A stretch of 64,000 nt of DNA, taken from NCBI RefSeq assembly GCF_035510375.1, contig NZ_DATKHG010000051.1; one strand, 5' to 3'. The notes beneath the pieces were generated by a model. That model was not told where the DNA came from, ran no database searches, and saw only the letters and a program-made list of their open reading frames with translations. Numbering within the stretch: the first letter of the stretch is position 1; each line of letters begins with the position of its first letter. Shown here piece by piece: positions 16,686 to 24,744 of this stretch. The position numbers and the translations under genes are program-made. Source of the stretch: Paenibacillus_I sp035510375 (GTDB lineage: Bacteria > Bacillota > Bacilli > Paenibacillales > Paenibacillaceae).

Positions 16686-17678
16686 ATGCTCGCGAACCTT
16701 TTGCTGCCGATGCTGTTCGGCTTTGCCGTTTTTATGGCGGGCATGAAGCTGATGGAGCTTGCGCTGCACCGGTGGGCCGGCCCTTACTTGCGCGCGACCC
16801 TCGAACGGGCGACCGCCACGCCGATACGCGGCTTCGCCGTCGGTACGGTGACGACGGCGGCGCTGCAAAGCAGCACCGCCGTCACGGTTATTACGATCGG
16901 CCTCGTCAATTCCGGCCTCCTGACGTTTCCGAGAACGCTCGGTATCGTGCTCGGATCGAACGTTGGCACGGTTCTGACGACGGAGCTCATCGGACTCAAT
17001 CTCAGCCGGCTCGCCGTGCCGCTTATGGCGCTTTCCTTCATCGGCTGGCTGGCTTCCGCCTTGCTCTGGGAAGCTTCGCCGCACCGGACCGCCTCGCTCG
17101 GCCCCACCGCCTCGCAACCGGGCTGGTTCACACCGCTGCGCTACGGCTCCGTGGCCGTTTTCGGCTTCTCCCTGCTGCTGCTCGGCATGAACGTCATGCA
17201 GTCGGTCGCACCGGCGGTCGAAGCGATGCCGATGTTCGGATGGTTCATCGATCGGGCCGGAGACAGCGTACTGTGGGGCATCGCGGCGGGCGCCGCGATC
17301 ACGGCCGCCGTTCACAGCAGCGCCGCCGTGATCGCCATGATGATGGGCCTCGCCGCCTTCGGGGCCGTGCCGGTCGAGATCGGCATCGCGGCCGTGCTGG
17401 GCGCCAACGTCGGCACCTGCTTCACCGCGCTGCTCGCCTCCATGGGCGGGACGCCGGCCGGCCGATTCGTCGCTTATGCCCACATCGCGCTGAACGTCGG
17501 CGGAACCGTATTGTTCGCGCCGTTCGTCGGCGAACTGACCTCGGCTGTAGGCTGGATTTCCGATTCGCCGGCAGCCCAGATCGCGCACGCTCAGACGATC
17601 TTCAATATGGTGTCTTCTCTTGCCGCCCTTCCGCTTTGCTACCTGCCGGTATGGAACCGCCGGCCGCTCCGCTTGTAA
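16686..17678 (+). CDS. Na/Pi cotransporter family membrane protein
   Basis: The 330-residue integral membrane protein carries the inverted-repeat QSS signature of sodium-phosphate symporters: AALQSSTAVTVITIGLVNSG in the first half and AAVHSSAAVIAMMMGLAAFG in the second, each followed by a GSNVGT or GANVGT motif. About eight hydrophobic segments can be counted. It lacks the C-terminal PhoU-like domain seen in longer relatives. It probably imports phosphate with sodium. The ATG at 16686 is chosen because GGAAGGAG lies just upstream; the frame is open to 16578. Its last 77 bases overlap the 3' end of deoC on the opposite strand and no terminator separates them. Confidence 0.88.
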   Translation: MLANLLLPMLFGFAVFMAGMKLMELALHRWAGPYLRATLERATATPIRGFAVGTVTTAALQSSTAVTVITIGLVNSGLLTFPRTLGIVLGSNVGTVLTTELIGLNLSRLAVPLMALSFIGWLASALLWEASPHRTASLGPTASQPGWFTPLRYGSVAVFGFSLLLLGMNVMQSVAPAVEAMPMFGWFIDRAGDSVLWGIAAGAAITAAVHSSAAVIAMMMGLAAFGAVPVEIGIAAVLGANVGTCFTALLASMGGTPAGRFVAYAHIALNVGGTVLFAPFVGELTSAVGWISDSPAAQIAHAQTIFNMVSSLAALPLCYLPVWNRRPLRL

Positions 17679-18333
17679 TGGCGACGCCCGCGCTGGTGCC
17701 GAGCCGGTTGGCGCCGGCCTCCAGCATGCGGACCGCCGTTTCGGCGTCGCGGATCCCCCCGGAAGCCTTCACGCCGATCCCTTTGGACACGGACTCGCGC
17801 ATCAGCCGCACATGCGCCAACGTCGCGCCGCCCGGACCGAAGCCGGTCGACGTCTTCACATAATGCGCGCCGGCGGCTTCCGATACGCGGCACGCTTCCG
17901 CGATCTGCAAGTCGTCCAGCATGCCGGTTTCCAGAATAACCTTCACGATGGCGCGGCCTTCCACCGCCCGGACGACTGCCGAAATATCCTGCGAAACCGC
18001 CCCGAACCGCCCCTGCAGCACAAGTCCCACCGGTAGCACCATATCGATCTCGTCCGCGCCGTCCTCCACCGCCGCCGCGGCCTCAAACGCCTTCGCCTTC
18101 GACGCGTTCGCGCCCAGCGGGAAGCCGGCGACGGCTGCGATTTTAACGGGAGAGCCGGCCAGCCGCTCCCGGCAAAAATCGACCCATCCGCCGTTGACGC
18201 ATACGCTGTAGAACCCGTATTGCAGCGCTTCTTCGCACAGCTTTCCGATCTCGGCCTCCGTGGCGCCGGCCTTAAGCATCGTGTGATCGATGAATCGGGC
18301 GATATTCCCGCCCTGCTTCCAATGCTCAAGCAT
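17602..18333 (-). CDS. deoC: Deoxyribose-phosphate aldolase
   Basis: DeoC cleaves 2-deoxyribose-5-phosphate to glyceraldehyde-3-phosphate and acetaldehyde in deoxynucleoside salvage. The 243-residue sequence shows FIDHTMLKAGAT at the start, DEIDMVLPVG, the Schiff-base lysine in HYVKTSTGFGPGGAT (Lys160) and the second active lysine in GVKASGGIRD (Lys189). The final 22 or so residues after GTSAGVAI are polar and not family-typical; they are read from DNA that is also the end of the convergent symporter gene. The start ATG has GAGGTGG upstream and overlaps the Nudix gene by 8 bases, so the two are coupled. No other deo gene is nearby. Confidence 0.95.
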   Translation of the reverse strand: MLEHWKQGGNIARFIDHTMLKAGATEAEIGKLCEEALQYGFYSVCVNGGWVDFCRERLAGSPVKIAAVAGFPLGANASKAKAFEAAAAVEDGADEIDMVLPVGLVLQGRFGAVSQDISAVVRAVEGRAIVKVILETGMLDDLQIAEACRVSEAAGAHYVKTSTGFGPGGATLAHVRLMRESVSKGIGVKASGGIRDAETAVRMLEAGANRLGTSAGVAITSGAAGGSIPAGSKAEGRQEKTPY

Positions 18334-18763
18334 GCCCTTCCACCTCTATTCCAAGTAGTTTCAAAGCTCCCGCCAGGATGCGGTCGTTATTGCCGTAGCC
18401 CGATTGCCTCTGCCGCCGCCATGCCTCCTGCGGAGAGAACCATTCGACGCCGCGGATTTCCTCCACCTGCGCCTGGAGCGTGCCTCCCGTGGCTTCGACC
18501 AGATAATAATGGACCTCTTTATCGACCGGACCTTTCAAATCGTGCAGATACCGGTATTTGATCTGGTCGATGGGAGCGACGATCCGCCCGGTAAGGCCCG
18601 TCTCTTCTTCGATTTCGCGCAGCGCGGTCTGTTCGACCGTCTCGCCGGGCTCCATCTTTCCCTTCGGAAGCGAGATTTTACCGTAACGGTCCTGGATAAG
18701 CTGAATTTGCAGCCCCGACTCCGTCGTCCGATAGACGACGCCTCCCGCTGATATTTCCTTCAT
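18326..18763 (-). CDS. Nudix hydrolase
   Basis: The 145-residue product has a complete Nudix box at residues 35-57 (GKMEPGETVEQTALREIEEE, then TGL), with the metal-binding glutamates in place, framed by the start KEISAGGVVYR and the EEIRGVEWFSPQEA tail. Such proteins hydrolyse nucleoside diphosphates linked to another group; the substrate cannot be deduced. The ATG at 18763 is preferred because GGGGGAG lies upstream, although the frame is open to 18877. It overlaps deoC, giving a two-gene salvage or house-cleaning unit. No membrane segment is present. Confidence 0.92.
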   Translation of the reverse strand: MKEISAGGVVYRTTESGLQIQLIQDRYGKISLPKGKMEPGETVEQTALREIEEETGLTGRIVAPIDQIKYRYLHDLKGPVDKEVHYYLVEATGGTLQAQVEEIRGVEWFSPQEAWRRQRQSGYGNNDRILAGALKLLGIEVEGHA

Positions 18764-18917
18764 TACCGCTCCCCCTTTGCGCTTTGCCCGCCTCAAGCCG
18801 TTAAGCCTGCCGGAACGCGGCGAACAAAAAGCGACACACTCCCGATGATAGGCAACAAGGACTTCGTCCGATGGCAAACCGAACCGCCGGATGAAATCCC
18901 TGCTGCCCGGCGGCCGG

Positions 18918-20279
18918 TCAGACCGCCGCCGTTGTTTTATCGGCCCCCGTATCGATTGAATCCTCTGCGCCGGCCAGCTCGCCGCGGCACTCGTTGACGC
19001 CCGCTTCCGTAATCCGGACGCGGCACACCCGGCCGACCAGCGACTCGTCGCCGTTGAACACGACCTGCAGATAGTTGTCCGAGTAGCCCATCACCAAGCC
19101 GGTGCCCGGCGCGCCCTTGTAATCCCGCTCCGGAATGACGGACAGCGTCTGCCCGACGTACGGCTTCGCGTAGGAAAGCTGCATCCGCTCGGAAAGGTCG
19201 ATCAAACGGTGCACCCGTTCGTTCTTGATGTCTTCCTCGACCTGGTCCTCCATCCGCGCGGCGGGCGTACCGGTCCGTTTGGAGTAAGGGAATACGTGCA
19301 TCTCCGCAAACTTCATGCGCTCCATGAACCGGTAGCCGTTCTCGAACATCTCGCCCGTTTCGCCCGGGAAGCCTACGATCACGTCCGTCGTAATCGCCAC
19401 GCCCGGCATCGCCTCGTGAAGCTGTTCGATTTTGGCCGCAAATTCGTCGACCGTGTATTTGCGGCGCATGCGCCTGAGCACCGTGTCATCTCCTGCCTGG
19501 AGCGGAATGTGCAGATGACGGCACATTTTGCCCGAGCGGTTCAGCACGTCGATCATTTTGGCGTCGATCTGGCTCGCCTCGATCGAGCTGATGCGGATGC
19601 GCTCCAGCCCTTCGATCTTGTCGAGATCCCACAGCAGGTCGGCGAGATCGTAGTTCTCCAGGTCGTCGCCATAGCCGCCGGTGTGGATACCGGTCAGCAC
19701 GATTTCCTTGTAGCCGGCCGCCGCAAGCTGACGGGCCTGCGCAATGACGCTCTGCGGATCGCGGCTGCGAGAGAGGCCCCGCGACCACGGAATGATGCAG
19801 AAGGTGCAGAAGTTGTTGCAGCCCTCCTGTATTTTCAGAAAAGCGCGCGTCCGGTCCGAGAAATCCGGCACGTCGAGCTCCTCGAATTCGCGTGTTTTCA
19901 TAATGTTGCGAACCGCGTTGACCGGCTTGCGGTCGTTCTGAATGTCCCCGATGTAAGTCATAAGCTTGTCGCGGTCCTGCGTGCCGATCACGAGGTCGAC
20001 GCCGGGAATGGCCATGATTTCGGCCGGCGACGTCTGCGCGTAACAGCCCGTAACCGCGATGACCGCGTCCGGATTGCGCCGTACGGCGCGCCGGATGATC
20101 TGCCGGCTCTTTTTGTCGCCCGTATTCGTGACCGTGCACGTATTGATCAGATAAACATCGGCCGTCGCCGTCTCAAAATCGACCTGCTCGTAGCCGGCGT
20201 TCCTGAACAGCTGCCAGATCGCTTCCGTATCGTAAAAATTGACTTTGCAGCCCAATGTATAAAACGCCACGGATGGCAT
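18918..20279 (-). CDS. mtaB: tRNA (N6-threonylcarbamoyladenosine(37)-C2)-methylthiotransferase
   Basis: MtaB converts t6A37 to ms2t6A in ANN-decoding tRNAs. The 453-residue protein has the three domains of methylthiotransferases: an N-terminal UPF0004 domain with three cluster cysteines (YTLGCKVN, NTCTVTNTG, VTGCYAQ), the radical SAM core with CNNFCTFC, and a C-terminal TRAM domain ending near CRVRITEAG. The start at 20279 is chosen for MPSVAFYTLGCKVN, with GGGAGG upstream; it lies three bases from the rsmE stop, indicating an operon. The order rsmE-mtaB is as in B. subtilis (yqeU-yqeV). All six cluster cysteines are present. Confidence 0.95.
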   Translation of the reverse strand: MPSVAFYTLGCKVNFYDTEAIWQLFRNAGYEQVDFETATADVYLINTCTVTNTGDKKSRQIIRRAVRRNPDAVIAVTGCYAQTSPAEIMAIPGVDLVIGTQDRDKLMTYIGDIQNDRKPVNAVRNIMKTREFEELDVPDFSDRTRAFLKIQEGCNNFCTFCIIPWSRGLSRSRDPQSVIAQARQLAAAGYKEIVLTGIHTGGYGDDLENYDLADLLWDLDKIEGLERIRISSIEASQIDAKMIDVLNRSGKMCRHLHIPLQAGDDTVLRRMRRKYTVDEFAAKIEQLHEAMPGVAITTDVIVGFPGETGEMFENGYRFMERMKFAEMHVFPYSKRTGTPAARMEDQVEEDIKNERVHRLIDLSERMQLSYAKPYVGQTLSVIPERDYKGAPGTGLVMGYSDNYLQVVFNGDESLVGRVCRVRITEAGVNECRGELAGAEDSIDTGADKTTAAV

Positions 20280-20281
20280 CG

Positions 20282-21055
20282 TTATTTTCCTCCCATCTCT
20301 CCGGATTCGTACATGAGGCACGCGAGCGCAACCATGGCGGCCGTCTCGGTGCGCAGAATCCGCTTGCCCAAACCGACCGTCACGGCGCCGGCCGCTTGCG
20401 CCTCGGACGCTTCCCGTTCCGTAAAACCGCCCTCGGGGCCGACGACCACCAGCAGCTTCAGCGCCGACGGGTCGACGGCTTGCGCCAGCGCGGCCTGCAA
20501 GGCGTCCCGCAGCCCGCAGCCGGATGAGCCGCCTTCCTTCTCATAGCAGAAAAAAGCGGCGTCATACTGTGCCAGCGAGGCGACAAGCCCGCTCCAGCTC
20601 AGCACCGGCTTCACCGCCGGTATGACGCTGCGGTGCGCCTGCTCGGCCGCTTCCTTCGCGATTTTGCGCCAGCGCTCCAGACGCTTGCCTTCCTTGCGTT
20701 CGTCGTACTGCACGACCATCCGCTCGGATTGGAACGGCACGAATGCGGCCGCACCGATCTCGGTACCCTTCTGGATAACGAGCTCCATCTTATCGCCTTT
20801 CGGCAAACTTTGCGCGACCGTCACCGACCAGCCCGGCTCGCCCGATACCGGGCGAAGCTCCAGAATATCCGCCTCGACCCGGCCGGGCGCAAGCGCGCGC
20901 AGCCTGGCGACGGCCTCGCGGCCCTCTCCATCGCTGACGATGATCTCGTCACCCGGCTTCATCCGCATCACCCTGGCCAGGTGATGGGCGTCCTCGCCTT
21001 CCAGCGCAACCGTGTGCTCCCCGAACGATTCCGCCGCCACAAAATATCGCTGCAT
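20282..21055 (-). CDS. rsmE: 16S rRNA (uracil(1498)-N(3))-methyltransferase
   Basis: The 257-residue protein is a SPOUT-type enzyme. The N-terminal PUA-like part reads ALEGEDAHHLARVMRMKPGD; the C-terminal knotted domain carries VVVGPEGGFTEREA and VGLGKRILRTETAA, the SAM-binding knot typical of RsmE. It methylates U1498 of 16S rRNA on assembled small subunits. The ribosome site is weak (GGTAGACGG before the ATG). It precedes mtaB by three bases. A gap of 66 bases separates it from the site-2 protease gene upstream, so the prmA-rsmE pairing known in Bacillus is interrupted here by a membrane protease gene. Confidence 0.95.
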   Translation of the reverse strand: MQRYFVAAESFGEHTVALEGEDAHHLARVMRMKPGDEIIVSDGEGREAVARLRALAPGRVEADILELRPVSGEPGWSVTVAQSLPKGDKMELVIQKGTEIGAAAFVPFQSERMVVQYDERKEGKRLERWRKIAKEAAEQAHRSVIPAVKPVLSWSGLVASLAQYDAAFFCYEKEGGSSGCGLRDALQAALAQAVDPSALKLLVVVGPEGGFTEREASEAQAAGAVTVGLGKRILRTETAAMVALACLMYESGEMGGK

Positions 21056-21121
21056 GTCCGTCTACCAACCTTCATCATACACGTTTTAAGGCGCAATCGC
21101 CAGAGTGTTTGCCGTTTCCCG

Positions 21122-21796
21122 TTAATAGAAAAAACCGTAAAAACGAGCGATGCTCGAAATGATCGCCTCGGTCTGATTGAACAGCGGAGTGAGCGTCACC
21201 GCGCGCAGGGGCGGGATAAAGACGATCAACAGAAAAAGGAACATGCCCCATTGAACGTTCCGGTCCATTTTCAGGCGGATGCGGTGCGGGACAAGATCCT
21301 CAATGATCCGGTAACCGTCGAGCGGCGGCAGCGGAATCAGATTAAATAGAAAAAGGCCGATGTTGAGCACGATCAAATACCGAAGAAACGTTTCGACGGC
21401 GTTCTGTACGCCGATGGACGCATCGATCAGCCAACCGGTCTGAAAAACGAGCACGGCGAGCAGAATCCCGACCGCGGCGAGAAACAGATTGCTCAGCGGC
21501 CCGACGGCCGAAACGACGATCCCCATGAGCCTCGGGTACTTGAACCGTCCGCGGTTGACGGGTACGGGCTTCGCCCATCCGAAGCCGACGAGAAAAATCA
21601 GAATCGTGCCGATGACGTCCAGATGCGCCGCCGGATTCAGCGTTACCCGCCCCGCATCGTACGCGGTATTGTCGCCGAACTTATAAGCGCTGTAAGCATG
21701 CGCGAATTCATGAATCGTGAAGGCAAGCACAAGGCTGATGACCACAAACGGAAATTCATCGAGCGGAAACCATAAAAGTCTTTCCAGCCACTCCAT
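21122..21796 (-). CDS. Site-2 protease family (M50) membrane metalloprotease
   Basis: The 224-residue protein has the zinc motif HEFAHA (His29, Glu30, His33) in its first transmembrane segment and NLIPLPPLDGYRI near residue 155, which supplies the third zinc ligand Asp. About six hydrophobic segments are seen, with no PDZ domain, as in the compact YwhC-like branch of site-2 proteases. It presumably cleaves substrates within the membrane; the substrate is unknown. Its ATG lies four bases beyond the prmA stop, so it is in that operon. A GGGGTGAG ribosome site overlaps the prmA end. Confidence 0.9.
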   Translation of the reverse strand: MEWLERLLWFPLDEFPFVVISLVLAFTIHEFAHAYSAYKFGDNTAYDAGRVTLNPAAHLDVIGTILIFLVGFGWAKPVPVNRGRFKYPRLMGIVVSAVGPLSNLFLAAVGILLAVLVFQTGWLIDASIGVQNAVETFLRYLIVLNIGLFLFNLIPLPPLDGYRIIEDLVPHRIRLKMDRNVQWGMFLFLLIVFIPPLRAVTLTPLFNQTEAIISSIARFYGFFY

Positions 21797-21800
21797 TCGC

Positions 21801-22775
21801 TCACCCCGGCTTTCTCGCCGTGAAGGCGATCCATTTGTCCTCGCGGCTGCGGCTTTCGATGACGAAGCCGGCCGCGGCCAGTCCGTCCGCGACGTCCCGT
21901 TCCTTGTTCTCGTAGATGCCGGAGGCGATATAAATGCCGCCGGGCTTCAGAGCCTCGTATACGTCGCCTGTGAACAACAGGATGATTTCGGCCAGGATGT
22001 TCGCCACGACGACATCAACCGGCACGGTCACATTGAGCGCTTGTTCGCCCGCCGCTCCGCTGCGGATGACGCCGAGCAAATCGCTCAAATGCACCTGGAT
22101 TTGCTCCTCGAGCCCGTTCAAGCGGGTGTTCTCGGCGGCGCTGGACACAGCTACCGGATCCAGGTCCAGCGCAAGCACGCGGCTCGCTCCCAGACGGACG
22201 GCGCCGATCGCCAATATGCCCGAGCCGGTGCCCACGTCGATCACCTCTTCACCGCCGCGGACAACCGATTCGAGCGTCCGCAGACAGAGCGCGGTGGTCG
22301 GATGCGTGCCCGTTCCGAACGCCATCCCCGGATCGAGCTCGATGATCCGTTCCTCCGCCGACGGAGCGTATTCCTCCCATGTCGGCTTGATCGTCAGCCG
22401 CCCGGATACCCGGATCGGCTTGAAATATTGCTTCCAAGCGTTCGCCCAGTCCTCTTCGTCGACGATCGCCTCTTCGATGCGGTACTCTCCCGGATCGATG
22501 TCGAAGCCGCGAAGCTCATCGATTCTTGCGGTCAGAATGGCGCGAATCCGCTCCGTATCGGAGCCTTCCAGAAAATAGCCCTTGATGACCGCATGCCCTT
22601 CCGGTATATCGTTCAGCGGCGTCTCATACCACTGTCCGAGCGACGTGTCCCGCGGCCGGTTAAGCGAGCCGGATTCCTCGACGGACACGCCGTCCGCATC
22701 CAATTCATGCAAAACGTTCGTAATCATCTCGATCGCCTCTTCGGTCGTCGAGATCGTCCATTCATGCCATTTCAA
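21801..22775 (-). CDS. prmA: Ribosomal protein L11 methyltransferase
   Basis: PrmA methylates ribosomal protein L11. The 324-residue product has the N-terminal substrate-recognition domain (WHEWTISTTEEAIEMITNVL) and a class I methyltransferase domain with EVIDVGTGSGILAIGAVRLG, VLALDLDPVAVSSA and the VVANILAEI motif of the family. The start is taken as TTG at 22775, because GGGGAGG lies nine bases upstream and the family begins at this point; an ATG at 22811 would put the ribosome site inside the gene. It leads the prmA-protease-rsmE-mtaB run, and a terminator upstream (22894-22933) separates it from the small genes after dnaJ. Confidence 0.94.
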   Translation of the reverse strand: MKWHEWTISTTEEAIEMITNVLHELDADGVSVEESGSLNRPRDTSLGQWYETPLNDIPEGHAVIKGYFLEGSDTERIRAILTARIDELRGFDIDPGEYRIEEAIVDEEDWANAWKQYFKPIRVSGRLTIKPTWEEYAPSAEERIIELDPGMAFGTGTHPTTALCLRTLESVVRGGEEVIDVGTGSGILAIGAVRLGASRVLALDLDPVAVSSAAENTRLNGLEEQIQVHLSDLLGVIRSGAAGEQALNVTVPVDVVVANILAEIILLFTGDVYEALKPGGIYIASGIYENKERDVADGLAAAGFVIESRSREDKWIAFTARKPG

Positions 22776-22893
22776 CGATATTTGCCTCCCCTGCATCTCC
22801 AACGCATGCAATCATTTTACAACAGATGGCGGCTCAGCACAAAAACGTCTCCCTCCCGTTCACGGGAAGGAGATCCGGATGCAGTACAAAAAA

Positions 22894-22933
22894 CATCCCG
22901 GATCACCGCCTGCGTGAGGGTCGATCCGGGATG
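22894..22933 (-). terminator. Intrinsic terminator after the 67-residue protein gene
   Basis: A perfect 11-bp stem CATCCCGGATC/GATCCGGGATG with an 18-base loop is followed by TTTTTT on the minus strand. Confidence 0.88.
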
Positions 22934-22971
22934 CCTTTGCCGATCAATTTAACAGAAATCGGCCCTGGTAT

Positions 22972-23175
22972 TCAATGCCAATTTGCCGTGCCGCCCGTCT
23001 CGCGAATCAGATGCGCCGCCCTCTCGATCACGCCGTCCTCCACACACGCGGAGAACGACATGCCGTCTTCACCGGCCGTCACACTCGTAATTCGCAAAGC
23101 CTGAAGCTTCCGCTGCGCTTCGCGGGCTGTCCGTTCCTCGGGAAACGAAGCGTTCAATTCGAACTCTGCCATCAT
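22972..23175 (-). CDS. Small hypothetical protein (67 residues)
   Basis: The product reads as one small alpha/beta domain: FELNASFPEERTAREAQRKL, a strand LRITSVTAGEDGMSFSACV and a C-terminal helix IERAAHLIRETGG. The pattern resembles small Paenibacillus proteins found between dnaJ and prmA, but I cannot name a family. The start ATG (two in a row) has GAGGAGG upstream, and an intrinsic terminator follows the stop, so the gene looks genuine. It has no signal peptide. It lies 15 bases downstream of the YfhD-family gene and is likely cotranscribed with it. Confidence 0.7.
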   Translation of the reverse strand: MMAEFELNASFPEERTAREAQRKLQALRITSVTAGEDGMSFSACVEDGVIERAAHLIRETGGTANWH

Positions 23176-23190
23176 GGCTCCTCCTCGCCG

Positions 23191-23352
23191 CTACCCGTCG
23201 AGTCCCGCCCTGCAATCGGCCGCTTCCGCTCTACGCCGGGCCTCACGGTCGTCTTCGTCAGCCAGCTCCTCGGAAAACTCCACATCCTCGTTCGTTCCGA
23301 TCGGCAGTCTCCCTCTTGCCGGCCGGTCATCCGGGCGGTTGCGTTTATTCAC
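23191..23352 (-). CDS. YfhD family small protein
   Basis: The 53-residue, highly charged product contains NEDVEFSEELADEDD and ARRRAEAADCRA, the conserved core of the YfhD family, small proteins found in spore-forming Bacillales with no assigned function. The start is a GTG preceded by AAGGAGGG (13 bases upstream); an ATG nine codons further upstream lacks a ribosome site. No membrane segment or cysteine motif is present. It stands between the dnaJ terminator and the 67-residue protein gene. Family assignment is from motif recall. Confidence 0.72.
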   Translation of the reverse strand: MNKRNRPDDRPARGRLPIGTNEDVEFSEELADEDDREARRRAEAADCRAGLDG

Positions 23353-23460
23353 CAAATGAAATCCCTCCTTCGATAACAAGCGTCATACGCAGTCGACTCA
23401 AAGATTAGCATTCGCCGTGCGGCATGATTTATACAAATCCGTTCGGAAGCGTCGAAAAGC

Positions 23461-23502
23461 AAAAGCCGGCACGGCGGGGTTCTCCCCCGCTCGGGCCGGC
23501 TT
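23461..23502 (-). terminator. Intrinsic terminator of the dnaK operon
   Basis: Two stacked stems, AAGCCGGC/GCCGGCTT outside and GCGGGG/CCCCGC inside, follow the dnaJ stop and lead into TTTTGCTTTT on the minus strand. Confidence 0.87.
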
Positions 23503-23506
23503 GCCG

Positions 23507-24634
23507 TCAGTCGCCGCGGAACGCTTTTTTCATCCGCTCGAATATCGTTTCATGATGCTCCTGTTCACCGCTCACGCCGCCGCCCATCGAGCCGGACAGC
23601 CGGCGCAGCAGTTCCTTCTGCTCTTCGCTCAGGTTCGTCGGCGTCACCACCGTCACCTTGACGTGCTGGTCGCCCTGGCCGTATCCGCGCAAGCGGGGAA
23701 CGCCTTTGCCTTTAAGCCGGAAATAGGTGCCGGTCTGGGTGCCTGCCGGTATTTTCAGCTTCACCTTCTCCGTCAGCGTCGGAATTTCGATCTCGTCGCC
23801 GAGCGCCGCCTGCGCGAACGTTAGCGGCACCTCGCAATAAATGTCGTCCTTGTCCCGCTCGAAGAAATCGTGCGGCTTCACGCGCAGGACAATGTACAAA
23901 TCGCCGGGAGGCCCGCCGCGGACGCCCGCTTCCCCTTCTCCGGAAATCCGGATTTGCGCGCCTTCGTCGACGCCGGCGGGAATGCGCACATTGATTTTGC
24001 GCTGCTTCTTCACTTTGCCCGAGCCGTGGCAAGCCGCACAGCGCTCCCTGACGACGCGTCCCGTGCCGCTGCAGTTCGTGCAGGCGCGCCGGTTGACGAT
24101 CCGTCCGAACGGCGTGTTCTGGACGACCTCCTGCTGGCCCGAGCCGCGGCAGACGGAACACGTCTCCGGCTTCGTTCCCGGCTTCGCGCCGGATCCATGG
24201 CAAGTATCGCACGATTCGGTGCGCGGAATCGTAATTTCCGTCTCCTTGCCGAACACCGATTCCTTGAATTCGATCGTCATCGTATACTGCAAATCGTTGC
24301 CGCGCTGCGGCGCATTCGGATCCCGCCGGCCGCCCCCGCCGCCGAAAAACATATCGAATATATCGCCGAAGCCGCCGAAATCCTGTCCGCCGGCGCCGCC
24401 GAAACCCTGATTCGGGTCGACATGACCGTAACGGTCGTAAGCCGCCCGCTTCTGGTCGTCGCTCAGCACATCGTAGGCTTCCTTCACTTCCTTGAACTTG
24501 TCCTCCGCATCCGCCGCCTTGTTGACGTCCGGATGGTACTGCCTGGCAAGCTTCCGGTAAGCCTTCTTGACGTCTTCCGCAGAGGCGTCTTTCCCGATCC
24601 CGAGCACTTCGTAATAATCCCGTTTCTCCGCCAC
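23507..24634 (-). CDS. dnaJ: Molecular chaperone DnaJ
   Basis: DnaJ is the Hsp40 partner that delivers unfolded substrates to DnaK and stimulates its ATPase. The 375-residue protein has the J domain with YHPDVNKA (His-Pro-Asp), a Gly/Phe-rich linker (GFGGAGGQDFGGFGDIF), four zinc-binding repeats (CDTCHGSG, CSVCRGSG, CTNCSGTG, CAACHGSG) and the two C-terminal substrate-binding barrels. The start codon is GTG with GGGGGTGA upstream. It is last in hrcA-grpE-dnaK-dnaJ, with a hairpin in the dnaK-dnaJ gap and a strong terminator after the stop. All zinc ligands are present. Confidence 0.97.
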   Translation of the reverse strand: MAEKRDYYEVLGIGKDASAEDVKKAYRKLARQYHPDVNKAADAEDKFKEVKEAYDVLSDDQKRAAYDRYGHVDPNQGFGGAGGQDFGGFGDIFDMFFGGGGGRRDPNAPQRGNDLQYTMTIEFKESVFGKETEITIPRTESCDTCHGSGAKPGTKPETCSVCRGSGQQEVVQNTPFGRIVNRRACTNCSGTGRVVRERCAACHGSGKVKKQRKINVRIPAGVDEGAQIRISGEGEAGVRGGPPGDLYIVLRVKPHDFFERDKDDIYCEVPLTFAQAALGDEIEIPTLTEKVKLKIPAGTQTGTYFRLKGKGVPRLRGYGQGDQHVKVTVVTPTNLSEEQKELLRRLSGSMGGGVSGEQEHHETIFERMKKAFRGD

Positions 24635-24688
24635 GCCTTCACCCCCGAGGTAGTACTCCCTTAATTCATGGAATCACAACGAAAGGCC

Positions 24689-24709
24689 AAAGCCGGAAAG
24701 CCCGGCTTT
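24689..24709 (-). terminator. Weak hairpin between dnaK and dnaJ
   Basis: An 8-bp stem AAAGCCGG/CCGGCTTT closes a 5-base loop in the 110-base dnaK-dnaJ gap. The following T run on the minus strand is interrupted, so it may attenuate transcription or protect the dnaK 3' end instead of stopping transcription fully. Confidence 0.5.
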
Positions 24710-24744
24710 GACCCCCGCTCCGTCCGGACGCATGGCCCGCCGGC

